Below are positions 29,301-35,766 of a stretch of 64,000 nucleotides of DNA, in pieces. The stretch is taken from contig NZ_RYFF01000003.1 in the NCBI RefSeq assembly GCF_004138165.1, forward strand, positions 62,001 through 126,000, in the 5' to 3' direction. The translations under genes and the position numbers were made by a program. The notes beneath the pieces are model-generated. The model saw only the letters and a list, made by a program, of their open reading frames with translations. It was not told the origin of the DNA and searched no databases. The number at the start of each line of letters is the position of its first letter. The stretch's first letter is position 1. This stretch comes from Candidatus Chloroploca sp. Khr17. Lineage in GTDB: Bacteria > Chloroflexota > Chloroflexia > Chloroflexales > Chloroflexaceae.

Positions 29301-29856
29301 GCAGGGCCGCCTGATCGAGCAGGCTGCCCGCCTCGACTTGCCCCCAAATCAACAGATCCGCTTCGGCATCAACGGCCAAGGCCAGCGCCTCGACCGGATC
29401 GGCGGGTCGTCGTTGGGCCACACTCGCCACAATCGCCCGTTGCCCGGCACCTTGCAACACCTGCACCAGTTCGGCCGCGACACTCTCCCCGGTCGTCCCA
29501 TCCCCTCCATCATCAAACGGGGCCACCACCACGATGAAGCGATCCGCCCGACTGACAAACTGATCCTGCATAAGCAGATAGCCAGCCCCGACAATGATCA
29601 ACCCAACGATCAGCACCAAAACCAGCGCCTGGCGGCGACTGAGGGTGCGCAGATACGCACGAAGACGCGCCATGCCCTTGCCACGACGGGCACCACGAGC
29701 TTCGCGCTCGGGAGCGGCAGCCGTTCCTGGTTCAGCATGTGGCGTCGCGGGCAGTACATCATCGGTACGTCGCCGTCGCACAATCAGCAACGTGGTAACA
29801 ACTGCCCCCACCACTGTGAGTAGTCCAAGCAGGACTAGCAGCACAAGTGTATCCAT
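26377..29856 (-). CDS. Large membrane-anchored TPR-repeat protein
   Basis: The 1159-residue protein has a hydrophobic helix at about residues 3-25 and a second at about 77-96. A domain of about 150 residues follows with FIVVVAPFDDGG and LLIWGQVEAG. More than 20 tetratricopeptide repeats then run to the end, each with the A-x(3)-Y/F-x(2)-A pattern. TPR arrays serve as scaffolds for protein partners. The gene is coupled to the following conserved hypothetical gene by a one-base overlap and is preceded, 32 bases upstream, by a zinc dehydrogenase gene. An outward- or inward-facing scaffold role is inferred. Confidence 0.8.
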   Translation of the reverse strand: MDTLVLLVLLGLLTVVGAVVTTLLIVRRRRTDDVLPATPHAEPGTAAAPEREARGARRGKGMARLRAYLRTLSRRQALVLVLIVGLIIVGAGYLLMQDQFVSRADRFIVVVAPFDDGGDGTTGESVAAELVQVLQGAGQRAIVASVAQRRPADPVEALALAVDAEADLLIWGQVEAGSLLDQAALRPFLIYNPTGIYGPNAWDGYLSRFALPRSYMLTTEAINGQAVLAPFVVALYDYAMGEPDRALNRLDQLQEDYAALENPLIYALRGNIFWARGLANEAATQYRQALALPGHEQALLANNLGAILFDGGNPEALAAYAEAVRRLDGRDLGELRVNLALLAFREQRPADALVELKQAQNLLPASAPLLFELTTGYRETGQLQAASTTLEAAEHQMRRDPRLVPTPLRVMFNQRHEARLYEEQALLALARQLETRGQLIWELEIAPEQPVSSLRPILADLQRAFEASEAESIQWRRHAVTEAAAFPGTGLLASAQAAGSERNRDRQRYYYALVHGEIERTTLSEQPGFLAALFGTGASRSTSLAVLDELDQRNPNIPAVVNALGRMYRLQGQQERAGERYDQAIQVAPQQPEGYFGQGMVAFARGEQGEATRFFNEALARNSAFFPSHVALARIAEAQGDWATALTHYAALQELRPGSLTTISYARLLRLSGPDSWAEAEAQLLDLSTTNAMAAIELARLYNDAGHPERARDIYRDALRLERRNSTAAFELGETLMRLGDYEGAERALRDALRFESTNLDARLVLADLYHGPLNDPAKADREYEAILEQGLRDPKALERIGDAFMTHGTYDQAITAYREALAAQPGVAQVHFKLGEAYAARGQLEAAIGEQQRVLELTAGSSDPTLVDLRVQALIALGDLHRRSDNLSLASEFYTQATRLDPNRVNAQLGLGMIAVAQDNWGFAQSYFEAAAALPDGPTSAHAQFWVGESLLRRGDFYGAAERYNQALALDPGFAEAYLGLAQTRHAQGESNLALEIVNQGLAQRPTYAEALLFQGKLLQEQQRHKEAMNAYNQSIAANNTIAETFYRRGVLALQQNNEEQAMDDLNRAIQLEANFPDAAYWLGRAYYAQGRYAAAANAFDQALTYRPDFVEAMFYRGLVAEAMGNTAEAIRAYRTVIQLDASSDFAARARVQLDRLT

Positions 29857-29888
29857 ACAATTAGGATCCCTCGTATACCCAGCGTGGC

Positions 29889-30845
29889 TCAGTCACTGCT
29901 GCGCATCTGCAGCAGGATCTTGAGGTTGCCGCGGGCGGCAGCAAACGCTTCAAGCGCCCTCGTCAGCGGATACGTCGCCGTGATCAGTGGTCCGGTTTCG
30001 ATCAGGCCGCGCTCGAGCAGACGCAGGGCCGGGGCAAAGGGGCCGCAACGTGAGCCAAGCAGTTGCACTTCATCAACAACCAGCATCGTCAGATTGATCT
30101 CTGAAGCCGCTTCAAACGTACTTTTGAGCACCAGCCGTCCCCGGGGGCGCACAAGCCGCCGGGCGGTGGCGAGGCCAGCCGGTTGCCCCGTACAATCAAC
30201 GACAACGTCAAACGATCCCGCTGCCAGATGATCTTCGGTGGTGCAAGTGATGCCCTGGCGCTGATAGACGCCCCAGCGCTCAGGGTGGCGCCCAACCAGG
30301 GTCAGCGCGCATCCAGTGAGCCGTACGACCTGGACAATCATTGCCCCAAGCTTGCCGTCACCAACCACGGCAACCCGCTCGCTTGGCCGGAGATGGCTCT
30401 GTTCGACAATCTCAAGCGCTGCCGCCAGCGGCTCGACAAAGACGGCCGCTGTGTCGGGCACGTTTGGAGGAACGGCATGCAGACAACGCACCGGTAGGCT
30501 AAAACACTCGGCCATGACGCCATCGCGTCGGTCGATGCCGAGCGTCGTGCGCTGCGGACAATGGGGTTCATCGCCGCGGCGACAGGTCGCACAGACACCA
30601 CAGGCCGCATTGATTTCGCCGACAACGCGTTGCCCAACCCAGGCCTGATCTTCACACGCAATGACGGTGCCAACAAATTCATGCCCAGGAACGCCTTGAA
30701 AGCCCATGTACCCACGCGTGATTTCAAGATCGGTATTGCAGATACCAGCCAGATGCGGACGAATCAAGGCCTCGCCGGGGCGCAACGCGGGATCGGCATA
30801 CGTTGTTACCAGATTGAGTGAACCATCAAAAACCAGGGCTAGCAT
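29889..30845 (-). CDS. Zinc-dependent alcohol dehydrogenase-like (MDR superfamily) protein
   Basis: The 318-residue protein has the catalytic-zinc motif GVPGHEFVG near residue 50 and the structural-zinc cysteines CGVCATCRRGDEPHC near 81-95. The Rossmann dinucleotide site reads VAVVGDGKLGAMIVQ, followed by ALTLVGRHPERW. It is short for the family, which usually has about 340-360 residues. The substrate is unknown; sorbitol- or threonine-dehydrogenase-like relatives share the layout. It lies 32 bases before the TPR gene on the same strand and may head that operon. The stop of the integrase gene lies just upstream. Confidence 0.8.
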   Translation of the reverse strand: MLALVFDGSLNLVTTYADPALRPGEALIRPHLAGICNTDLEITRGYMGFQGVPGHEFVGTVIACEDQAWVGQRVVGEINAACGVCATCRRGDEPHCPQRTTLGIDRRDGVMAECFSLPVRCLHAVPPNVPDTAAVFVEPLAAALEIVEQSHLRPSERVAVVGDGKLGAMIVQVVRLTGCALTLVGRHPERWGVYQRQGITCTTEDHLAAGSFDVVVDCTGQPAGLATARRLVRPRGRLVLKSTFEAASEINLTMLVVDEVQLLGSRCGPFAPALRLLERGLIETGPLITATYPLTRALEAFAAARGNLKILLQMRSSD

Positions 30846-30887
30846 AGCGCCTCAAGGGGACAGAGCACATCCTTCTTCTCTGCTTGA

Positions 30888-32015
30888 TTATACTACATTC
30901 TCATCTTGCTCATCGAGACGAATGCGTTCATTGGCCGTCTGGCTTGACTCAACATAACGTCCTGGCATCATCAGACTCGTCCAGCCCCCAGCATCGCGCA
31001 GGGCAAAGGGGTCGCTCTTGCCCCGAGCGGCGCGGGTTGCCCAGGTATGGCGCAAGTCGTGCGGCGCAAGCCCGGTGACGCCAATCCGTTCGCCGAGCAG
31101 GGCAACCCGGTCGCGGATGGCCCTAGTTGACATAAAACCCCAGAGTTCACCATTCTTGCGTGAGCCGCGCAGCAGCGGGCCGGTGGCGAGCGCATCGTTG
31201 GCAAGGTAGGCTTGGGCTGCCGCGAGACTATCAGTTGGCAGGTGGTGCGTCTGGGTTGTATGCACCTTCTCGCGATAGAACGTCAGCGTGCCATCACGGA
31301 GATCAATGCTCGCAACGGTCAGCGCCGCGAGCTCGCCGACGCGCAGGCCAAGATCGAGCAACAGACCGACGAGCAACGCATCGCGGCGGCCCTGGGGCGT
31401 AGCAGGCTGCTCCTTCAAGGCCTGGACCTGGGGCGTCGTCAAGACGATCGCCTGGGCCTTTTTGCTCCCCACCCGAGTTGGCGTAGCAGTGCGCCGTCGC
31501 TGCGTATCCATCGCCCGCGCCTGGCGACCACTATACCCACGCACCGTCCGGATCAGGGCAAGATCATCGGCCGGAATCACGCCAGCCTCATAGGCGAGCA
31601 AGCAATAGCGCCGGACAGTTGCGAGGCGCACATTGATCGACCCGATCGCATAACCCTGTTGCAACTGCCACTGCACAAACCCACTGACGAGGCCGTGGGT
31701 CACATGCTCCCAGGCGTCGGCCTGGGTCGGCAGCCGCGCCCCCAACGCCGCAACCTCAGCCTCAGGGATCGCCTTGATCGACCCAAGGAAAAAGGCAAAA
31801 AGCGCCAGATCCGCTTCCTGGCGGCGCAGCGTATCACCATCAATGCGTCCACGATACTCGGCAAACGTCGTCGCCAGCGCCGCAACATTCGCCGACGCCG
31901 CAACGCTCGGATCAATCCTTGGACGCACGATCCGGCCTGAAGGGGACGATGTTCCGTTTTCTTTACTTATGTCAACCATATGAGGGCTTTTTTCATATAA
32001 CTTCCGATTACCCAT
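30888..32015 (-). CDS. Tyrosine recombinase / phage-type integrase
   Basis: A 375-residue protein with an N-terminal SAM-like core-binding domain (about 45-155) and a catalytic domain with all expected residues: R225 in DLGLRVGELAAL, K250, H319-x-x-R322 in HDLRHTWATRAA, W345 and the nucleophile Y354 in MPGRYVESSQT. The first in-frame ATG (32015) lies in the 7-base spacer of a perfect palindrome (31997-32031). A second ATG at 31979 gives 363 residues; neither has a good ribosome binding site. It is not IntI-like in any motif I recognise. It marks the left end of an accessory island. Confidence 0.88.
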   Translation of the reverse strand: MGNRKLYEKSPHMVDISKENGTSSPSGRIVRPRIDPSVAASANVAALATTFAEYRGRIDGDTLRRQEADLALFAFFLGSIKAIPEAEVAALGARLPTQADAWEHVTHGLVSGFVQWQLQQGYAIGSINVRLATVRRYCLLAYEAGVIPADDLALIRTVRGYSGRQARAMDTQRRRTATPTRVGSKKAQAIVLTTPQVQALKEQPATPQGRRDALLVGLLLDLGLRVGELAALTVASIDLRDGTLTFYREKVHTTQTHHLPTDSLAAAQAYLANDALATGPLLRGSRKNGELWGFMSTRAIRDRVALLGERIGVTGLAPHDLRHTWATRAARGKSDPFALRDAGGWTSLMMPGRYVESSQTANERIRLDEQDENVV

Positions 32016-32031
32016 ACTAATCGGAAGTTAT
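31997..32031. other. Lox/dif-like recombination site candidate: 14-7-14 palindrome at the recombinase gene
   Basis: Left arm ATAACTTCCGATTA (31997-32010), spacer CCCATAC (32011-32017) and right arm (32018-32031) form a perfect 14-base inverted repeat around a 7-base spacer. This is the layout of tyrosine-recombinase core sites. The outer eight bases of each arm (ATAACTTC/GAAGTTAT) equal those of loxP. Its place at the 5' end of a tyrosine recombinase gene makes a site for that enzyme, or its operator, plausible. No second copy was noticed in the window. Confidence 0.55.
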
Positions 32032-32246
32032 TGTAACCCAGGCGGAGGCCCCTGTCAACTGGCGGCAAAAGCATGCTGTTGCACTGTTTGGACAACTGCT
32101 GCGGCAAGTTTGATCGGTGTTGACGCAACGACACAACGGCGCAAAGGTCTGCTCCATCTCCCCACGCAGCAACGTGTTATTGTCAACTTGGTGCAGAGTG
32201 CATGGATAGCGAACCCCAGGGGCTATGCCACAAACGGAGGCAGAGA

Positions 32247-32465
32247 ATGAAAGCAGAATTCACAGCAATTATCGAACCAGCTCCGGAAGGGGGATACTGG
32301 GCAAGGTGCCCTGAAGTCCCTGGGGCGAACGGACAGGGAGAAACCGTAGCTGAAGCAAAGGAGAGTTTGCGCCAGGCTATTGAATTGATTATGCATGACC
32401 GAAGAGAAGATATGTTGCGTGGTTTGCCCGATGATGTCATTCAAGAAACAATTGTGTTGACATGA
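32247..32465 (+). CDS. hicB: HicB-family antitoxin-like protein
   Basis: The 72-residue product begins at MKAEFTAII after a GGAGG site six bases upstream. It matches the HicB N-terminal fold: EFTAIIEPAPEGGYWARCPEVPGANGQGETVAEAKESLRQAIELI, a partial RNase H-like fold with a short helix. No DNA-binding tail is present. Its stop overlaps an ATG (ATGA), the usual place for a partner, but the frame there stops after 24 codons. It thus looks like an orphan antitoxin whose toxin has decayed. Confidence 0.8.
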   Translation: MKAEFTAIIEPAPEGGYWARCPEVPGANGQGETVAEAKESLRQAIELIMHDRREDMLRGLPDDVIQETIVLT

Positions 32466-32536
32466 AGCGTAAGAGCGACGCACCCAACCGACAGAGGCCT
32501 CTTCGGTGCGGAGTGAAGAGGGTTTCCGGCGGATAG
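32462..32536 (+). pseudogene. Possible decayed hicA toxin start
   Basis: A 24-codon frame begins at the ATGA overlap with hicB, the standard coupling of these systems. Its text (MKRKSDAPNR... LRCGVKRVSGG) recalls the MKRR...GC...REGG layout of HicA but ends at TAG and lacks the catalytic histidine. The similarity is weak and may be chance. Confidence 0.25.
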
Positions 32537-32555
32537 CGATGCGTACCTGACAGGA

Positions 32556-32657
32556 CAGATTTAGGTGGCAAACGTGCGGCGTCGCACTATACAGAGCAGA
32601 TTTAGGTGGCAAACGTGCGGCGTCGCACTATACAGAGCAGATTTAGGTGGCATCATC
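32556..32657. repeat. 41-bp tandem repeat, about 2.5 copies
   Basis: Units begin at 32556, 32597 and 32638. The first two are identical over 41 bp and the third is cut after about 15-20 bp. The unit starts CAGATTTAGGTGGC. It lies between two antitoxin genes and has no coding potential. It may be a small minisatellite or a remnant of a mobile element end. Confidence 0.8.
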
Positions 32658-32824
32658 GCGGTATAGAACGGGTAAGGCTCATCTAGGCCGCTGAATCGCT
32701 GTCTAATTCATGTTGGGCCGCCCTCAACCCAGAATGCTCTCCTATCTTGTTCGCATCCGCCTTTCCGCGTACCCACGTGGTACAATGTGTTTCGTACCCA
32801 AGACCGTTGATGGAGGAGCAAGAT

Positions 32825-33037
32825 ATGACCTTCACGATTGAAACTGAACAAGAAGCAGACATGCGCTGGATTGCGGAAATCATGGAATTAGCAGGTGTGC
32901 TCGCGTATGGGACGACCCGTGATGAAGCAATTGCACGCGCCAAAGCGCTCGCGCTGCGCGTACTTGCAGAGCGGTTAGAGCATGGGGAAGAACCGCTTGC
33001 CTTGGCGACCATTGCCTTTGAAGCGGCCCTCGTATGA
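32825..33037 (+). CDS. hicB: HicB-family antitoxin
   Basis: The 70-residue protein starts at MTFTIETEQE after a GGAGG site. It follows the HicB layout: FTIETEQEADMRWIAEI, a GVLAYGTTRDEAIARAKALALRVL helix, and a short tail. Its stop codon overlaps the start of a HicA-like gene (ATGA), giving an antitoxin-toxin order. HicB binds and neutralises the mRNA-cleaving HicA and often represses the pair. This is the second HicB-like gene within 600 bp. Confidence 0.85.
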   Translation: MTFTIETEQEADMRWIAEIMELAGVLAYGTTRDEAIARAKALALRVLAERLEHGEEPLALATIAFEAALV

Positions 33038-33243
33038 GTACATGGCCCGCAACGAAAGCACGCCGTGTCCTTGCCGCACTCATTCGCATTGGGTGGCAGA
33101 TCAAACGCACGTCTGGCTCCCACCGGACCTTATCACGTCCTGGCTGGCCCGATATGGTTTTTGCCTTTCACGATATAGACGGGACGCAGCCTATTTACAA
33201 GGCAATCGCACCCTGTTTTTACCTCCTTACTATGATAAAATGA
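33034..33243 (+). CDS. hicA: HicA-family mRNA interferase toxin, altered C-terminus
   Basis: The 69-residue product has the double-stranded-RNA-binding-like core of HicA: KARRVLAALIRIGWQIKRTSGSHRTLSRPGW, including the catalytic histidine in GSHRTL. After FAFHD the usual GPRMLARIAKxTGL ending is replaced by unrelated text (IDGTQPIYKAIAPCFYLL), as if by frameshift or end replacement. It overlaps the HicB start-stop by four bases. It may be a weakened toxin. Confidence 0.75.
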   Translation: MSTWPATKARRVLAALIRIGWQIKRTSGSHRTLSRPGWPDMVFAFHDIDGTQPIYKAIAPCFYLLTMIK

Positions 33244-33286
33244 CGTATTATCGCTTTCAAAAAGAGCGAGTACCACGCACGGAGGA

Positions 33287-33526
33287 ATGAATACCATGGA
33301 TATAATGACAACGCAAAGTATATCCGCAGTAAAGTACGAGGCAATCGTACAGGAAGATGGGCATATCGAACTCCAAGTTCCGTTTGCGCCAGGAAGGCGT
33401 GTTGTTGTCTTTGTGCTTCAAGAGCAGGAAGAACCCGATACATTCAGTGATCTTACCCATGCGGCCGCAAGTAGTCTCGCATTTTGGGATCACCCCTTTG
33501 ATGATGAGGATTGGAATAATGATTGA
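33287..33526 (+). CDS. MazE-like antitoxin partner of the adjacent MazF
   Basis: A 79-residue acidic-tailed protein. A second in-frame ATG at 33296 has better spacing to the GGAGG at 33283. Residues 16-46 resemble a short beta DNA-binding module (YEAIVQEDGHIELQVPFAPGRRVVVFVL). The tail SSLAFWDHPFDDEDWNND is the type of flexible acidic end that antitoxins insert into MazF toxins. The toxin gene overlaps its 3' end by eight bases, supporting the pair. Confidence 0.7.
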   Translation: MNTMDIMTTQSISAVKYEAIVQEDGHIELQVPFAPGRRVVVFVLQEQEEPDTFSDLTHAAASSLAFWDHPFDDEDWNND

Positions 33527-33863
33527 CCAAGGTGTAATTGTCCTTATACCGGTGCCCTTTACCGATCTTTCATCAACAAAACGTCGGCCCGTGATTGTTA
33601 TTTCAAGTGCGACGTATAATCGGACGACATCCGACATGATTGTGGTGGCGATGACCTCAAATCCAGCCCAAACACGGTATAGCTTTACGATTACCAACCA
33701 GGATCTTGTGGAAGGATCACTGAATCGGCCAGGACAAGTACGGACAGATAAGATCTATACGCTTTCACAAAGTATCGCTGTTCGTGTTTTTGGCAAAGTG
33801 AAAACAGAAATAATAGAGAAAATAAAAGTACTCTTGAATAAAGCGACAAATATAGAGCAATAA
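33519..33863 (+). CDS. mazF: MazF/PemK-family endoribonuclease toxin
   Basis: The start at 33519 (MIDQGVIVLIPVPFTD) overlaps the antitoxin gene. The 114-residue protein carries the family landmarks GVIVLIPVPFTDLSSTKRRPVIVIS, DMIVVAMTSNP and LNRPGQVRTDKIYTLSQS. These enzymes cut mRNA at short motifs when freed from the antitoxin. Base composition is more AT-rich than the surrounding core genes. Only 16 bases after the stop an integron attC-type site begins, so the pair may itself be a captured cassette. Confidence 0.88.
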   Translation: MIDQGVIVLIPVPFTDLSSTKRRPVIVISSATYNRTTSDMIVVAMTSNPAQTRYSFTITNQDLVEGSLNRPGQVRTDKIYTLSQSIAVRVFGKVKTEIIEKIKVLLNKATNIEQ

Positions 33864-33878
33864 AAGCACTGCCCGCCC

Positions 33879-34008
33879 GCCCAACATTCGCCGTAGCCGA
33901 CGCCGCTGCGCGGCCCCAAACGAGGGTGAGTCTGTCAGTCTGATCGCGTGCCGACTGTGGTTGCCATCCCGACCGTCGCAGCGGCGCGGCTAGGCTCTGG
34001 CGTTAGGT
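33879..34008 (+). other. Integron attC-type recombination site
   Basis: The interval starts with GCCCAAC (RYYYAAC consensus, 33879-33885) and ends with GTTAGGT (GTTRRRY consensus, 34002-34008), 130 bp apart. The inner parts AGCCGACGCCGCTGCG and CAGCGGCGCGGCT pair as inverted repeats with one extra base on one strand, as in attC folded structures. The following gene starts eight bases after the site, which is normal for cassette genes. No intI gene is in this window. Confidence 0.75.
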
Positions 34009-34015
34009 CTCGCAA

Positions 34016-34498
34016 ATGAACACCTTGCCCTCCATCGACGAAGTAATCGCGCAGCTCGCCGTGCATGGAATCGCGCTCCCGCAAGGTACTGTTCGCGTTG
34101 ACGGATACGGAGATTCAGCCGAGCTGTCCACAGAGCTACTCGACCTCATCAAGTCAGGGCGCAAGCGAGCAGGGACTGGACTGCTATGGGCTTACGAACA
34201 CGATGGTGAACCCATCGCACAGACAGGAGACATCGAGATCGTCGTTGACCATCGAAACCAACCTGCACTGATCACAAGAATCGTGAGGTCTGAGGTCGTC
34301 GCTTTCATTGAAGTCAGCGCGGAGTACGCAGCAATCGAGGGAGAAGGCGATGGTTCATTGGAATACTGGCGCAAGGGGCACTGGAACTTCTTCTCCCGTG
34401 AGTGCAGACGCATCGGAAGGGAGCCAACGGAAACCATGCCAGTCATCTGCAACGTCTTTGAAGTACTGCATGTTCTACCTGCGCCGAGCGACGCCTAA
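34016..34498 (+). CDS. ASCH-domain protein, integron-cassette gene
   Basis: The 160-residue protein has the ASCH fold signatures LLDLIKSGRKRAGTGLLWAYEHDGEP, IEIVVDHRNQPALITRIVRSEVVAF and EGDGSLEYWRKGHWNFF. ASCH domains relate to PUA-like RNA-binding folds; some members act on modified nucleosides. The gene begins just after an attC site and its stop TAA lies inside GCCTAAC of a second attC-like end, so it fits a single gene cassette. Its codon use differs from nearby chromosomal genes. Function is not assigned beyond the fold. Confidence 0.82.
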   Translation: MNTLPSIDEVIAQLAVHGIALPQGTVRVDGYGDSAELSTELLDLIKSGRKRAGTGLLWAYEHDGEPIAQTGDIEIVVDHRNQPALITRIVRSEVVAFIEVSAEYAAIEGEGDGSLEYWRKGHWNFFSRECRRIGREPTETMPVICNVFEVLHVLPAPSDA

Positions 34499-34530
34499 CC
34501 ACTCGCTCAAGTGGAGCGCCCCCAACCCGT
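34493..34530 (+). other. Left half of a second attC site, right half missing
   Basis: GCCTAAC (34493-34499) followed by CACTCGCTCAAG and a GGAGCG run matches the first half of gamma-proteobacterial-type attC sites. A GTTRRRY right end was not found in the following 280 bp. The site appears to have been cut by a later deletion or insertion, near the IS3 fragment at 34655. Confidence 0.55.
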
Positions 34531-34654
34531 ACACACCCAGGCCGAATCGCGAGTCAAAAAGACATACAACATGGCTCTGCGTGTATCGTGGCTTGACGGC
34601 TTCTTGCTTCCCTTGTAAGGTCGAACACCTGCTGAGCGGAAAAGCGTCCAATGA

Positions 34655-34792
34655 GAGCCAGCCATCCCTGCAGCGCTGAACGAGAAGCGCACGCTCCTCG
34701 AACCCGATCATCCTGACCTGAGTATTCGGCGTCAGTGTGCGCTCCTCGGCCTCAACCGCGCATCATATTACTACAGTGCACAAACACCCTAG
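34655..34792 (+). pseudogene. IS3-family transposase OrfB remnant
   Basis: A 46-codon open stretch includes NEKRTLLEPDHPDLSIRRQ followed by CALLGLNRASYYYSAQTP. This is the start of the OrfB region of IS3-type elements (HPxLSIRRQCxLLGLxRxSYYY). It ends at TAG with no DDE catalytic domain and no terminal repeats found, so it is a relic. It abuts the stop of the Uma2 gene on the other strand. Confidence 0.75.
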
Positions 34793-35346
34793 AAGAGATC
34801 GTGCGTATGTAGCTGTACTTCTGGAAGCATCGTTGCCGTAATCATATTGCCGCGTAATACTTTGTGGAGTTGCGTATATTCATTTTGCACGGGTTGGGTA
34901 TACTGCTCAATTACGAGCTTATGTACGTCAATAATCCATACTTCACTAATCCCGGAACGTGCGTACCGCGGCAATTTTTCGTCGCGATCATACTCGATTG
35001 AACTATCGGCAATCTCAATAACGAGCAATACATCATCTGGGGTTGCGAGGGCGCGCGTATAAAAATCATCACGGGGACTCAAGATCGCAATATCAGGTTG
35101 TGGCTCGCTATAGTCGCTTAAGCGGATGGGGTTTTGAATACTTACAATGCCTGCCGTTCCCACAAGGAGGCTTAAGAGCCGATTTAACTTATTGACGATC
35201 CCCACATGCAGCGGGCCAATTGGGCTCATAACGTAGATCTCTCCATCCAGCAGTTCAACCCGATCATCTTCGGTAAGAATACCCGCCTGACGCATCAGGG
35301 TATAATCGTGAACCGTAAATTGGTGCCGTGTGCGCGTGATCGTCAT
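34789..35346 (-). CDS. Uma2-family putative endonuclease (DUF820)
   Basis: The start MTITRTRHQFTV has a GGAG site eight bases upstream. At 185 residues it is full length for the family. It shows TVHDYTLMRQAGILTEDDRVELLDGEIYVMSPIGPLH, EPQPDIAILSPRDDFY, VLLVIEIADSSIEYDRDEKLPRYARSGISEVWIIDV and a family-type end. The D-(E/D)-x-D pattern and VIEIADSS match the PD-(D/E)XK-like nuclease core. These proteins are very numerous in Cyanobacteria and Chloroflexota and their role is unknown; a link to mobile elements is suspected. Confidence 0.85.
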   Translation of the reverse strand: MTITRTRHQFTVHDYTLMRQAGILTEDDRVELLDGEIYVMSPIGPLHVGIVNKLNRLLSLLVGTAGIVSIQNPIRLSDYSEPQPDIAILSPRDDFYTRALATPDDVLLVIEIADSSIEYDRDEKLPRYARSGISEVWIIDVHKLVIEQYTQPVQNEYTQLHKVLRGNMITATMLPEVQLHTHDLF

Positions 35347-35545
35347 CTGTAGTGCTCCTCGTTCCCGCCCGCTATCTCTGTGCCGATGTTGGCATATCAT
35401 ACCATCCGGTCTTCTTTGCAAAGGATTGGGGCAAGCGGGCCAGTACAGGCAGTTACCCAGAAGCGCATCTACCCCTCCGTCGTTGCCAAGGGCATGCAGT
35501 TGGTCAGGTAATCGCGTGGCACATTGGCCCCTTTGGTGCCGACTA

Positions 35546-35743
35546 CTACTTCAATAAACCGGGCGTGTTACGAAATGATACAAGAATATCAACATCGCTC
35601 TCGGCATGTTGCTCATTTCGTACATATGACCCAAAAATACCAAGTCGTTCTACATCATATTCTTCACGAAGCTGTGGTAAAATGGTCTGTAATCGCTGGA
35701 TAATGGGGTCAATCGGTGGTGACTGATCGATAACGTTTCTCAT
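35546..35743 (-). CDS. MntA-like minimal nucleotidyltransferase, C-terminally truncated
   Basis: The 65-residue product starts at MRNVIDQSPP. It has the nucleotidyltransferase signature LGIFGSYVRNEQHAESDVDILVSF with the GSx10DxD pattern. It ends soon after (NTPGLLK), missing the second half normally present, about 30 residues. MntA proteins are antitoxins that adenylylate HEPN toxins. The next gene upstream overlaps region 35743-35770 and is unrelated. It is probably a remnant of a transferase gene. Confidence 0.65.
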   Translation of the reverse strand: MRNVIDQSPPIDPIIQRLQTILPQLREEYDVERLGIFGSYVRNEQHAESDVDILVSFRNTPGLLK

Positions 35744-35766
35744 AAAACCCTCGTATAGCTTACGTG

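Noticed and set aside
30888-32015. Integron integrase IntI for the attC site
   Set aside because: The recombinase has the general tyrosine set but no IntI-specific extra helix text that I can see; its neighbour site is lox/dif-like rather than attI.
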